A stretch of 64,000 nucleotides of DNA, taken from Acididesulfobacillus acetoxydans (lineage in GTDB: Bacteria; Bacillota; Desulfitobacteriia; Desulfitobacteriales; Desulfitobacteriaceae). Below are positions 43,961-52,967 of the stretch, piece after piece. Location of the stretch: contig NZ_LR746496.1 in NCBI RefSeq assembly GCF_902729405.1, positions 4,154,001-4,218,000 of the forward strand, given 5' to 3'. Position 1 is the stretch's first letter. Every line of letters begins with the position of its first letter. The notes beneath the pieces are model-generated. The model did no database searches. It was not told the origin of the DNA and worked only from the letters and a program-made list of their open reading frames with translations. The translations under genes and the position numbers were made by a program.

Positions 43961-44346
43961 TCCCGCCCCTCCTTCGCCGCCAGCACTTTCTGCTCCGCTT
44001 GCTGAAATGAATTGCGCAGCTCGGTAACCATGCCGGTAATCTCCGCGAGGGGTTGAAGGGTCTTGGTCCGGTTGGCCTCAATCAGTTTTTCATAGAAAAA
44101 CGTATAAAGACTGTGCAGGGAGTCCGCCAGTTCGGGCGCGATTTCCCGTTTCAGAGTGGAGCGCAGCTCCAAGACGATCTCTTGGGCCCGGATCAGTGCT
44201 CTGTGGGCTTGTTCGTATTGCCGGTCTTTGAGGGCCAGGCCGGCTTCGCTCATGAAGCGGAGCAACCCGTCATAAAGCATGACCAAGAGGCGTTCGGGGG
44301 TCGCCGTATTCACGCTGGCTTGTTTGTAAGGATTTGGGGTACTCAC
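43951..44346 (-). CDS. fliS: Flagellin export chaperone FliS
   Basis: A four-helix chaperone that holds flagellin unfolded in the cytoplasm. The 131-residue sequence has the N-terminal NPYKQASVNTATPERLLVML and DGLLRFMSEAGLALKDRQY, then AHRALIRAQEIVLELRSTL and LYTFFYEKLIEANRTK, in the order of the family. GTG 44344-44346 is the start, with AAGGAG 10 nt upstream, and it lies inside the end of the maf gene (77-nt overlap in another frame). The C-terminus ends in a shorter basic tail than most. Confidence 0.93.
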   Translation of the reverse strand: MSTPNPYKQASVNTATPERLLVMLYDGLLRFMSEAGLALKDRQYEQAHRALIRAQEIVLELRSTLKREIAPELADSLHSLYTFFYEKLIEANRTKTLQPLAEITGMVTELRNSFQQAEQKVLAAKEGRECV

Positions 44347-46240
44347 CGTCGGTCATCTCCTTCAAAACGCTCTCCATACTCGCTAAGGCGTCCCGGTGCA
44401 TCGGCAGCGAATCGCGCGCCAGATCCCGCAAGCTTAGGATTAAATTGTAAGTCTGCCTGGCTGAGAGCTTCAGTTTTTCCCCGTCGCTGTGCTCTTCTCT
44501 CTGCCGCCGGATGGAGTCCGCCATTTTTATATCCGTATAAACCGCTTTGTAAGAATGCGCATCCAAGAAGCTCAGGGCTAAGCTGAGCTCATTCAATTTC
44601 AATTGTGCCCGGCTGAGATAGGTCAGGAAAGCGTCGGTTTGGGAATAATCCCCGTCTTCCAGTTGTTGCAGATATTTCTTGCCGGCCGCGGCCAAAGCGT
44701 TCCACAAACGCCAGGCCGTTTTCATCTCCCGGTAGGACCGGCGCAGGTTCCGCTCGACCTTGGCCATTTGCCGGGGTTCGACCCGCCTGGGCTTGAGCCT
44801 GTTTTTCCAAGCCGTCACAGGCTGCCATACTCGGCAGTCTTCATCCAAAACGGCACGCAAGGTCTTGATTTCGAATCCTTCGCGGACCGCGCCCCCTTCC
44901 GTGGCATTGATGTAGCGGCGCTCTTGCGGGGCCGCGTTGTCGTGCAGCCAGCGCAGGTAGTAGCGGTAATCCGCGGTCGTCATTACCGTGTTGCCCTCAA
45001 TATCCCGGACGGGATAAAGCGGCCGTTCGCTTTGGACCTCCGCCAGGGTTCGCTCCGCGTGCAAGGCCCCCCGGGCGTAACAGGCCCCGTTCGGATAGGA
45101 TAAATCCACCCCCGCGAGAATCACAGGATCCGCGCCGATATGCCTGGCAAAGCTGAAGGCCGCCGTCGCCACCGATCCTCCGGTGGGCAGGGAGGTATAA
45201 CCGTCTTCTCCGCCCAGGATCCTCCGCCACCAAGCGAGATGATAGCCGGAAGCGGATAAGACGACTTTCGGACTGCGGTGACCGTGCCGGCTCAGGATCT
45301 CCCAGTGGCTCGATACGTCCAGCAGAAGAGGAACCTCTTTATAATCCGTTTCCCGCATGTGTTCCGCATTCATCGGACTCCCATCCAGAGTGACCAGAAG
45401 ATCGGGCACGATGCCCCTTTGGGCCAGGGAACGGTAAGCTGTGTCCACACAGAGGATAAGCGCCCGGCCCTTGGCTTCCGCCAAAAGTTCAATATTCTTG
45501 TTCAGAGACGGGCCCGCCCCGACGATGATCGCCGGCCGCCCCCGCCAGGTTTCCGCCAGAGAATCGAGCGAAACCGCCTGCATGAGATAAGGAATGTTGC
45601 AGACAAAATTGTGCATCCACCACTGTTCGAACGCCCCCGTGGTATGGTGGTCCAACAGGGCGGTCGTGTAGGCCAGGCGCAGGAAACTTCGGAAATCTTG
45701 GCAGAACTCCCCCTGCAGCTCTTCCTCTACCGGGTGCACGAACCAGGTGAAGGTGGGTATCTCGTAGATGTCCGCCTGGATCACCCGCTGAAGCGCGCTT
45801 CTCAAGGTGTCCCGGGCGAAGTCCAAGAAGAGGTAAAAGCGTTCATCCGCCAGGAGAGCCCGCACATCCCTCGTGGACAAAACCAGGCGCAGATATTCCG
45901 GGTGCTGAGAAAACAGCAGCAGCCTCCGCTCCCGGTTGTCGTCCGAGGGCAGGGCCTCCAGAATACTCTCGAGATGGTACAGCCCCGCTTCACCGACGAC
46001 GAAGACCAGCTTCGCCTCCGCCAAGGACAGCCCCTCCCTTTGCCGGTCGGCTTCCGCCCGGGGGTTATAGCCGCTCGTTATATTCACCCAGCGCCCGTTC
46101 CGGAGGGCTTGGTAAACAGTCGCCCCCTGACGGCTGACTTGGGCCCGGCGCTCTTCCGGCTCCCCGGCTTCCCGAATAAGCCCGGCGGCCTTGGGAAAGC
46201 GTCGCTCTAAAGCTTCAAGATTGACTGCCAGAAAATCCAA
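44270..46240 (-). CDS. maf: Maf flagellin glycosyltransferase (MAF_flag10/DUF115)
   Basis: A cytosolic motility-associated factor that transfers nonulosonic acid to serine or threonine of flagellin. The 656-residue protein begins with TTG 46238-46240 behind AAAGGGG. The central DUF115 domain shows RPAIIVGAGPSLNKNIELLA, LILCVDTAYRSLAQRGIVPD, LVTLDGSPMNAEHM, PTGGSVATAAFSFARHIGAD and ILAGVDLSYPNGACYARG. The last two match the GT-A-like sialyltransferase fold described for Maf. A helical C-terminal domain follows. It lies directly downstream of fliD and overlaps fliS. The legionaminate genes on both sides make CMP-legionaminate the expected donor. Confidence 0.92.
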   Translation of the reverse strand: MDFLAVNLEALERRFPKAAGLIREAGEPEERRAQVSRQGATVYQALRNGRWVNITSGYNPRAEADRQREGLSLAEAKLVFVVGEAGLYHLESILEALPSDDNRERRLLLFSQHPEYLRLVLSTRDVRALLADERFYLFLDFARDTLRSALQRVIQADIYEIPTFTWFVHPVEEELQGEFCQDFRSFLRLAYTTALLDHHTTGAFEQWWMHNFVCNIPYLMQAVSLDSLAETWRGRPAIIVGAGPSLNKNIELLAEAKGRALILCVDTAYRSLAQRGIVPDLLVTLDGSPMNAEHMRETDYKEVPLLLDVSSHWEILSRHGHRSPKVVLSASGYHLAWWRRILGGEDGYTSLPTGGSVATAAFSFARHIGADPVILAGVDLSYPNGACYARGALHAERTLAEVQSERPLYPVRDIEGNTVMTTADYRYYLRWLHDNAAPQERRYINATEGGAVREGFEIKTLRAVLDEDCRVWQPVTAWKNRLKPRRVEPRQMAKVERNLRRSYREMKTAWRLWNALAAAGKKYLQQLEDGDYSQTDAFLTYLSRAQLKLNELSLALSFLDAHSYKAVYTDIKMADSIRRQREEHSDGEKLKLSARQTYNLILSLRDLARDSLPMHRDALASMESVLKEMTDGEYPKSLQTSQREYGDPRTPLGHAL

Positions 46241-46332
46241 CTTTCATCTACCCCTTTTGAGTGCGGCGTACCCTGCCAATGAAATATTCGAAGGCGTCGG
46301 GGGTGAGGCCTGCCCTGGGATCCGGCTCGAGG

Positions 46333-48087
46333 CTAGTACCCTTTCAGGGAACCGAGCATGGCCGCCAGAGCGTTCTGCTGGGCCGCCATCTGCTGCTGGA
46401 ACTGCTGCAGCTGATTGAACTGGGTCTGCATCTGCTGGGCCTCAGCCGCGGCCTGATCATAGATCTGCTGCTGTTGCTGCTCCGTGTTCTTGATGTTATC
46501 GGCGTACATATTTTCCATGTTCTGTGCTATCCCCGAAATGTTCTGACTGTAGAGGCTGTTGGGCGTCAAGGTGTTGAACTGCCCCGTCAGGTTGGTCAGA
46601 TCCGTGTTCAAGCGGGTAGCCATCCCGGTGAGGAGAGACTGAACTTCTGAGGGATCATTGGCAAAGGCCGCCGTCAAAGCGCCGCTGTCGACCTGAAGAG
46701 AGTTCGTGGTTCCGGGAGCGGAGCCGATGGCTCCGTTGTTGATACCGATGCCCCATACTGACTGCTGGGCAAACTGAGTCATGTCAGGCACCGTATTGAG
46801 CACGTCATTCATGTATTGAAAACCCAGTTGGGCGATGGCCACATCCCCCTGGAGATCCCCGCCTTTACCCGTGTAAGTGTTCAGTTGGCCGTACAGGGTG
46901 TTAAAATCTCCCACAAAAGTATTGACGGCCTTGGTCAGCGCGCTTGTGTCCTGAGCCACCGTCAAGGTGGCCGAACCGGTCTGATTCATGGTAAAACTCA
47001 CTCCCGGTATGGCGTTGCTCACCGTGGCGGAGGCGCTGGTCTGCGCGGGTCCGTTATTGATTTGATATATCCAGGGCTGCCCGGCCCCCGCCACCCCTGA
47101 GGTGAGGCCGAGCACTTGGCCCAGGTTGCCGCTGACATCGCTGACCGAAACCGGCTGGGAGGTGTTGGAGGTCAGGATCATCTTGTCCTGAAGCGGATCA
47201 TAACCGGCCGTCACTCCGGCGGTTGAAGCATTAATTTGATTGATCACAGACTGCAAGGTATCCGTGCCGGTGTCGTAAGTGATGTCCACTCCGTTAATCC
47301 GCAGGTCTCCGGAGGTCGTGGAGGTCAAGCTCGAGCTGAAATTTGCGGAAGTCAAATATGAGTTAAGTTGGGCGTGCCCCACGAGCGAGCTTTTTGCCGA
47401 TGTGCCCGTCCCCGCCAGTACCTGACCGGTGAGACCCAGAACCTGAAAGAGGTTGCTTGAGTCCCCGGCGGTGCCGAACGTGATATTCTGCGCTGTGTTG
47501 CTGCTGATGCTGAGTTGGTTATTATTCATGCTCCAGCTGACCTGAGAACCGTTGGCGCCGAACAGGGCCGTCAGGATGGAATCAATCGAGTCGCTGCCGG
47601 TTACGGTGTGCGAGACGGTCGTGCCGCCGATGGTCGCCGAAATCGTTCCCAAAGAAATCGGCTGAGCGAACTCGTTGGCGTTCATTGGATCCGTGAGGGC
47701 GGCCGCCTTCCCGATCTCTGCCCCGCTGGTGAGGGTGGCCTTGCTTCCTTGTTGAGTTACATTGATCGCGTAAGTGCCGGCCGTTGCCCCGCCGGCAGCG
47801 GCAGCCGAGATGGCCGAAGTATCCGTGCCGCCAATCGTCGTGGTAAAGGAATTAAAAGTATTGGCCGAAGCCAGAGTGACCAAATCATTCTGCACGGCCG
47901 TCGCCAATTTCGCCACGTTGCTCCAGTCATTTTGCTTCAGCTGCTCGTTCTGAATCGTGGCGTTCAGGGCATCGCCCGGAGCCCGGTTGGCCTGGGTCAG
48001 TTGTTCGATGATTTGAGAGTAATCAATCGTCCCGGTCATCGTGGAGACGGATTGCATTCCCCCCAGATTCAGTACCGTTGAAGACAT
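46333..48087 (-). CDS. fliD: Flagellar cap protein FliD
   Basis: Filament cap and hook-associated protein 2, 584 residues. The N-terminal part contains GTIDYSQIIEQLTQANRAPG and the coiled coil LNATIQNEQLKQNDWSNVAK. Several FliD domain repeats include LRINGVDITYDTGTDTLQSV and NQINASTAGVTAGYDPLQDK. The C-terminal helix region (YADNIKNTEQQQQQIYDQAA, MQTQFNQLQQFQQQMAAQQN) is the FliD_C coiled coil, unusually rich in Gln. Its start is only 1 nt after a short frame that I do not regard as a gene. It precedes maf and fliS. Confidence 0.95.
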   Translation of the reverse strand: MSSTVLNLGGMQSVSTMTGTIDYSQIIEQLTQANRAPGDALNATIQNEQLKQNDWSNVAKLATAVQNDLVTLASANTFNSFTTTIGGTDTSAISAAAAGGATAGTYAINVTQQGSKATLTSGAEIGKAAALTDPMNANEFAQPISLGTISATIGGTTVSHTVTGSDSIDSILTALFGANGSQVSWSMNNNQLSISSNTAQNITFGTAGDSSNLFQVLGLTGQVLAGTGTSAKSSLVGHAQLNSYLTSANFSSSLTSTTSGDLRINGVDITYDTGTDTLQSVINQINASTAGVTAGYDPLQDKMILTSNTSQPVSVSDVSGNLGQVLGLTSGVAGAGQPWIYQINNGPAQTSASATVSNAIPGVSFTMNQTGSATLTVAQDTSALTKAVNTFVGDFNTLYGQLNTYTGKGGDLQGDVAIAQLGFQYMNDVLNTVPDMTQFAQQSVWGIGINNGAIGSAPGTTNSLQVDSGALTAAFANDPSEVQSLLTGMATRLNTDLTNLTGQFNTLTPNSLYSQNISGIAQNMENMYADNIKNTEQQQQQIYDQAAAEAQQMQTQFNQLQQFQQQMAAQQNALAAMLGSLKGY

Positions 48088-48359
48088 CCTATCGCCCCCT
48101 TCTTCCGGCGCCGCACTCGACGTTCAACACGCCGACGTCGATTCTTCCCGCGCCTGTACGGGCCGTGCGCTGAATCTCCACAGGGTTGAAGCCAAGAGTA
48201 TACGGCTGTGTCCTTTGGTCTGTGTCGCAGCGCGGGGTCATAATGTCCGGCCCGGGCCTTGAGTCACCCGCCTCCTGACCGGAATTCCCCGTCAGGCTGG
48301 AATTCACCGGGTGTCCCTTGCGCAAAGGCTTGAATCCTGCGTGTTATCGTAGTGGTATC

Positions 48360-48391
48360 CTAAAAGAGGTTGCCGGAGCAGCCTCTTTTAG
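48360..48391 (-). terminator. Terminator downstream of the flagellin gene
   Basis: CTAAAAGAGGTTGC and GCAGCCTCTTTTAG form a 14-bp stem with one G-U pair and a 4-nt loop. The minus-strand 3' arm ends CTCTTTTAG. It lies about 50 nt after the flagellin stop. Confidence 0.7.
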
Positions 48392-48442
48392 TCCCACTCA
48401 GTACCGGGCGAATCTGATCCGCGCCGGCCGTTTGCTATGTGC

Positions 48443-49300
48443 TTAGCCGAGAAGCTTCAAGACCATGCCGGGCATCTGGTTGGCCTGGGCCAGCATGGAA
48501 ATTCCGGCGTTCACGAGGATCTGCGATTTGGTGAAGTTGGTCATGGCTGAGGCCATGTTGGTATCCATGATGCGGGATTGAGCCGTAGAGAGGTTGTTGC
48601 TCTCTGTGCCCAGGTTAGTCACCGCAAAATTCAGGCGGTCTTCCACGGCGCCGACGTTGGCGCGGAACTGTGACACATTGGAGAGGGCTTTGTCTAAAAC
48701 CCCTATTAATGCGGAGGCCTGAGCGATGCCCGAAAGTCCGGACGCACCTAGGGCGGTCACGCCAGACCCCGTTATCCCAAGGGCGGTAGCCCGAAGGTTG
48801 GCATTAGCTGCAGCCAAAGTAATGCGTTGGCCTTTGTTGGCGCCGACCTGGAACTGTATCTTTCCCGATGCGCCCGCCAAACCGGTCAAGAGGGTCTGAG
48901 TATTGAACTGGGTGGTGGTTGCGGTGCGGCTGATCTCCGAGCGCAGCTGCTGAAGCTCTGTCACGATTTGGGTGCGATCCGAGCCCGTCTCCGTACCGTT
49001 TGAGGATTCGATGGCCAGCTGGCGCATGCGGCCCAACATGCTCTGAATGCTGCTGATGCCACCCTCCATGGTCTGCAGCATGGACAGTCCGTCCTGCGCG
49101 TTCTGACCGGCTTGATTCAAGCCTGTCACCTGGTTGTTCATTTTGTTGGCGATAGCCAAACCGGCTGCATCGTCCGCGGCGCTGTTAATTTTGTAGCCTG
49201 AGGACAATTGATTGGAGACGTTCGACATCTTGGTCTGGTTGTTCTGCAAGTTGAAAAGAACATTCAGAGCCGTGACGTTGGTGTTGATCGAAAAACTCAT
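48443..49300 (-). CDS. hag: Flagellin
   Basis: The filament subunit, 285 residues. Start ATG 49298-49300 (MSFSINTNVTALNVLFNLQN) follows GAAGGAGGAAAAAAATC. The longer upstream frame is out of place. The N-terminal D0/D1 helices show QLSSGYKINSAADDAAGLAI and MLQTMEGGISSIQSMLGRMR, and the C-terminal helix ends MASAMTNFTKSQILVNAGIS, then MLAQANQMPGMVLKLLG. The variable middle is short (about residues 135-200) and rich in Ala, Gly, Ser and Thr (GSGVTALGASGLSGIAQASA), the likely glycosylation site. A sigma-28-type promoter is visible upstream. It is the only flagellin gene in the window. Confidence 0.96.
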   Translation of the reverse strand: MSFSINTNVTALNVLFNLQNNQTKMSNVSNQLSSGYKINSAADDAAGLAIANKMNNQVTGLNQAGQNAQDGLSMLQTMEGGISSIQSMLGRMRQLAIESSNGTETGSDRTQIVTELQQLRSEISRTATTTQFNTQTLLTGLAGASGKIQFQVGANKGQRITLAAANANLRATALGITGSGVTALGASGLSGIAQASALIGVLDKALSNVSQFRANVGAVEDRLNFAVTNLGTESNNLSTAQSRIMDTNMASAMTNFTKSQILVNAGISMLAQANQMPGMVLKLLG

Positions 49301-49395
49301 TGATTTTTTTCCTCCTTCTCTTTTGCTACTTTCTGAACAAGAGATGATTAACAATTACCCGGGCGAAATTGTCAACATCTTTGATTCTATTATTC

Positions 49396-49422
49396 TTATC
49401 GACGAGTTTCAGCCCAAACTTA
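49396..49422 (-). promoter_or_regulatory. Sigma-28 (SigD) promoter of the flagellin gene
   Basis: On the minus strand TAAG, 15 nt, then GTCGATAA matches the flagellar sigma factor consensus (TAAA-N15-GCCGATAA) in 6 of 8 or more key positions. The predicted start leaves an untranslated leader of about 85-90 nt before the flagellin ATG. Confidence 0.65.
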
Positions 49423-49619
49423 AGCGAAATCTCCAAGGTAAATTTGTTCCGGTGGGTATCTCACACACGACTTTTGAATCAAGCCTATTGCCAAACGCCA
49501 GACCCATGTGTCAATATGAATAGGGCCCCAACTCAATCTCTTCACGGATAAACTGCCGCCCAGAATATTAGCCGGTGGCTGACACTTTCGTTATGTATCT
49601 CGGGAAAGGAATTTTAAAG

Positions 49620-51578
49620 ATGACCAGGCTTACGCTTCCTCAACTGAATATTGGCGTTCTCAAATCTCGCGGTGTCATTGCCCCACATATAATGGACCGC
49701 TTCATCCACGCCCTGCGCGAAGCAAACCAAAGGATATTTGTGGTAGACAGCCCGAAGGACCTTGCGGATCTCGTGAACTTTTATCCCGATTTCGCTCTCG
49801 CCTACGGCAGCTCCGGTTTCGTTCCCCTCGCGGAAAGCTTCCTTTTCCGCTCGGCTAAGATACCCCTGGTGTCCCTATACTTTGACAACCCGTTCTTTCT
49901 CATGTCAGAGAGTATCATACGGGAGATCCGCAATTTTCCGGAATACTATTACACCCTCATTTGGGACAGCCGTCTCCTGGGTATCGCTCACGACCTGAAA
50001 ATCCCCCACGTGTTTCCCATCGCGCTGGCAGCCGACCCGAACCTTTTTTACCCCTCGGCCGGGTCAACTCTCGTGAGTTCCCTGGCTTTCGTCGGAGGGA
50101 TAACGGGCACCGCTCCGAACCTCGGAAATTCTACGTCAAGCCAATTTCTGCGAGAAGTCCTGCGAATGAAGCTTAAGCAACTGGCTCTTCCCACCTTGTC
50201 GATCTGTGAAGAGCTGTTTGACAGGCCCGAATATCGGGGGATTCAGGAGCTTTACCGCAATGAACCGATGAGATTCTGGCATGAGGTCTATTTGCCGCTC
50301 CACACTGCCGGCAGCTCTCTGACGCGCCGTTTTGTTCTCGATAGCCTTCGGAGATTCCCGCTTGACCTTTATGGTCCAGGAAAATGGAGCTCCGATAACC
50401 TGACCTTTCACCCTCCCGTACCTTATGGCTTTGAGCTTGCCGAGGTGTACCAAAAACATGCCATCAACCTCAATATATCCTCCCTCCAATTGGAGACCTC
50501 TGTGAACAACAGAATCTTCGATATCCCCGCAGCCGGGGGTTTTCTCCTGACAGATTATAAAGACGATTTGACAGAGATCTTCCCGGATCACTGGAGAGAA
50601 ATAACCTACAAAAATCCCGCCGAGTTGGAAAAGCGAAGTGAGTACTATCTAAGCCGGGAAAAGGAACGCCGGGAAATTTCCGCCGATTTACGCGACATAA
50701 TCCTGACGCAACACACTTATTTACACCGGGCCAAACAAATTCTTGAGACCGTGTTTTCCCGGATTGAGGCCAACTTACCGGTGAACAGGCAGATACGGGA
50801 AATGCTTAGGGCAGAAGCATCCGCACCTGAAAGTAAACCGGAAAAAGCAAAGTATGAGGGGGCCTTCAACCTCTGCTTGGCAGAAATCGTCCCCCCCGGT
50901 TGCCATGTGGTCCTGGAAACGGGCTGTGCCGATGGTCTATTGGGACAGTATCTGCTGCAAGAGGGGCTTGTCGGGCAGGTGTTTGCCATCGAACTCAGCG
51001 AAAAGTTAGCCGCCCAGGCTTCCCAACGCCTGAGTAAGGTTTTTCAAGGTGACGCCGAGAATCTCACCCTCCCATTGGAGCCGAATTCTATAGATTGTTT
51101 GATCTATGGTGATTCGCTGGAACACATGAAAGATCCTTACAAATTGCTGAGTTATCACTTAACACTTTTGAAACCCGGCGGCTTTATCGTAGGGAGTATC
51201 CCCAATATCCAAAACCTCTTTGTGATCGAAAACTTGTTACATGGAAACTGGACTTATACGGAGTGGGGGTTGCTGGACAATACCCACTTGCGTTTTTTTA
51301 CGCGAAAAGAGTTGCTTAAATGGCTTGAAAAAGCTGGGCTCGTGCTTGAACACCTTGAACGCTCACCGCGGGACACCCAATGGTTTAAGAAAATGCATCA
51401 AGAAGCTGATCTAGACCAAGAAGTACTTAAGCGTTACGAATTTTTATACGATAAAGCGGTTAAGGGGTTGGACATAACCCGAGACCTGCGGGATTGGTAT
51501 AAGCTCCACGACCTGTCTTCCGAAGAGGCACTGGATTTTGTTACCGCGCAATTTTATTTTCGTGCCAAGAAACCTTAG
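49620..51578 (+). CDS. Glycosyltransferase-methyltransferase fusion (652 aa)
   Basis: The likely start is ATG 49620-49622 (MTRLTLPQLNIGVLKSRGVI), with AAAGGA upstream; a GTG at 49575 would add 15 residues. Residues 1 to about 390 resemble the CgeB/DUF3880-type GT-B glycosyltransferases, including LGIAHDLKIPHVFPIALAAD, the donor-side INLNISSLQLETSVNNRIFD and IPAAGGFLLTDYKDDLTEIF. A linker follows, then a class I SAM-dependent methyltransferase: VVLETGCADGLLGQYLL (SAM loop), VFAIELSEKLAAQASQRL, DCLIYGDSLEHMKDPYKLL and LKPGGFIVGSIPNIQNL. It lies between flagellin and the legionaminate genes on the opposite strand, so it probably adds and methylates a sugar on flagellin or its glycan. Confidence 0.85.
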   Translation: MTRLTLPQLNIGVLKSRGVIAPHIMDRFIHALREANQRIFVVDSPKDLADLVNFYPDFALAYGSSGFVPLAESFLFRSAKIPLVSLYFDNPFFLMSESIIREIRNFPEYYYTLIWDSRLLGIAHDLKIPHVFPIALAADPNLFYPSAGSTLVSSLAFVGGITGTAPNLGNSTSSQFLREVLRMKLKQLALPTLSICEELFDRPEYRGIQELYRNEPMRFWHEVYLPLHTAGSSLTRRFVLDSLRRFPLDLYGPGKWSSDNLTFHPPVPYGFELAEVYQKHAINLNISSLQLETSVNNRIFDIPAAGGFLLTDYKDDLTEIFPDHWREITYKNPAELEKRSEYYLSREKERREISADLRDIILTQHTYLHRAKQILETVFSRIEANLPVNRQIREMLRAEASAPESKPEKAKYEGAFNLCLAEIVPPGCHVVLETGCADGLLGQYLLQEGLVGQVFAIELSEKLAAQASQRLSKVFQGDAENLTLPLEPNSIDCLIYGDSLEHMKDPYKLLSYHLTLLKPGGFIVGSIPNIQNLFVIENLLHGNWTYTEWGLLDNTHLRFFTRKELLKWLEKAGLVLEHLERSPRDTQWFKKMHQEADLDQEVLKRYEFLYDKAVKGLDITRDLRDWYKLHDLSSEEALDFVTAQFYFRAKKP

Positions 51579-51767
51579 CATTTCAGTCTTAAAGCCCCTC
51601 TCCGCCTCGCTCGTCGAGCAGGCAGGGATTTGCCGCCTTTTGTGGAAAAGATGCATTTGCAAGGTACCCGGGGCAGCCGCGGGCGGAGACGACTGCTTCT
51701 TCCGCATGGCCGTCCGAGCCCCGCGCGGAAACTAGCGGGATTAATATACGAGAAAGGGAAGATTTCC

Positions 51768-52781
51768 TTGGGTCATTTCAGAAGCCGGCGCCTCTTGGTC
51801 ACGGGCGCCGAGGGTTTCATCGGTTCGCACCTGACCGAGGAGCTGGTGCGCCGAGGCTACAACGTCAGAGCCTTCATCCTCTACAATTCTTTTAACTCCT
51901 GGGGCTGGCTTGATCACGCTCCTCCGGATATCCGGGCCCATCTGGAGGTGTTCGCGGGGGACATCCGCGATCCCCACGGAGTCAAACAGGCTCTCAAGGG
52001 ATGCGATGCGGTCCTGCACCTGGCGGCGCTCATCGCGATTCCCTATTCCTACCATTCGCCTGATACGTATGTGGAGACGAATATTAAGGGGACCCTCAAT
52101 GTTCTGCAGGCAGCGCGCGACCTGGGTGTGGCCCGGATCGTGCACACTTCGACGAGCGAGGTCTACGGCACGGCCCGTTTTGTTCCGATCACGGAGGAAC
52201 ATCCCCTTCAGGCCCAATCTCCTTATTCCGCGACGAAAATAGCGGCGGATCAGCTGGCTCTTTCCTTTTTCCGCTCTTTCGGCTCACCCGTGACGGTCAT
52301 CCGGCCCTTTAATACCTACGGCCCCAGACAGTCCAACCGGGCCGTGATCCCCACCATCATTACTCAGATCGCGTCCGGAGCGGAGAGACTGCAGCTGGGC
52401 GCCCTTCAGCCCACCCGGGACTTCAATTTTGTCACAGATACCGTCCGGGGCTTTATCGCCGCTTTGGAACACGGAGAAACAGCGGGCGAGGTGATCAACC
52501 TCGGCAGTAATTTCGAGATCAGCATCGGCGAGACTGCCGCGCTCATCGCTCTAATCATGAAGCGGGAGATCGAAATCACCACCGACGCCCAAAGACTGCG
52601 CCCCAGCCTCAGCGAAGTGAACCGTCTCCGGGCCGACAACAGCAAGGCCAAACGGCTGCTGGGCTGGGAACCCCAGTATGCCGGCAAGGACGGCCTGAAA
52701 AAGGGGTTAGAAGAAACGGCGGCCTGGTTCACGGATCCGGCCAATCTTAAACTGTACAAGCCGGCTTCCTACAATCTCTGA
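51768..52781 (+). CDS. legB: NDP-sugar 4,6-dehydratase LegB
   Basis: First dedicated enzyme of legionaminic acid synthesis. It makes the 4-keto-6-deoxy intermediate from GDP- (or UDP-) GlcNAc. The 337-residue SDR protein has LLVTGAEGFIGSHLTEELVR, FNSWGWLDHAPPDIRAHLEV (a LegB hallmark), LAALIAIPYSYHSPDTYVET, STSEVYGTARFVPITEEHPL and YSATKIAADQLAL. I place the start at TTG 51768-51770 because the AGAAAGGGA just upstream gives a normal ribosome site and relatives begin about here. The frame is open for 46 codons more upstream without homology. It is followed by legC. Confidence 0.92.
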   Translation: MGHFRSRRLLVTGAEGFIGSHLTEELVRRGYNVRAFILYNSFNSWGWLDHAPPDIRAHLEVFAGDIRDPHGVKQALKGCDAVLHLAALIAIPYSYHSPDTYVETNIKGTLNVLQAARDLGVARIVHTSTSEVYGTARFVPITEEHPLQAQSPYSATKIAADQLALSFFRSFGSPVTVIRPFNTYGPRQSNRAVIPTIITQIASGAERLQLGALQPTRDFNFVTDTVRGFIAALEHGETAGEVINLGSNFEISIGETAALIALIMKREIEITTDAQRLRPSLSEVNRLRADNSKAKRLLGWEPQYAGKDGLKKGLEETAAWFTDPANLKLYKPASYNL

Positions 52782-52967
52782 ACACCGCAGGCCGAAAATA
52801 ACGGGAACCCCGATCTTAAGCCGCGATTTCTCCCCCGGATCGCCTGCTTCTCGGATAGAATACTTTCCGGGTATGCGTCAACACCCCCAAATTTCCGGAT
52901 ATGCTCAAAACACCCAAAGAGCAAGAATATGAACGACCGAGACGTCGTCGTGGTGTGAGTCACTACA

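Noticed and set aside
48089-48325. 78-codon minus-strand frame directly upstream of fliD
   Set aside because: It needs a TTG start without a good ribosome site, its sequence looks random, and it spans the expected fliD promoter region.
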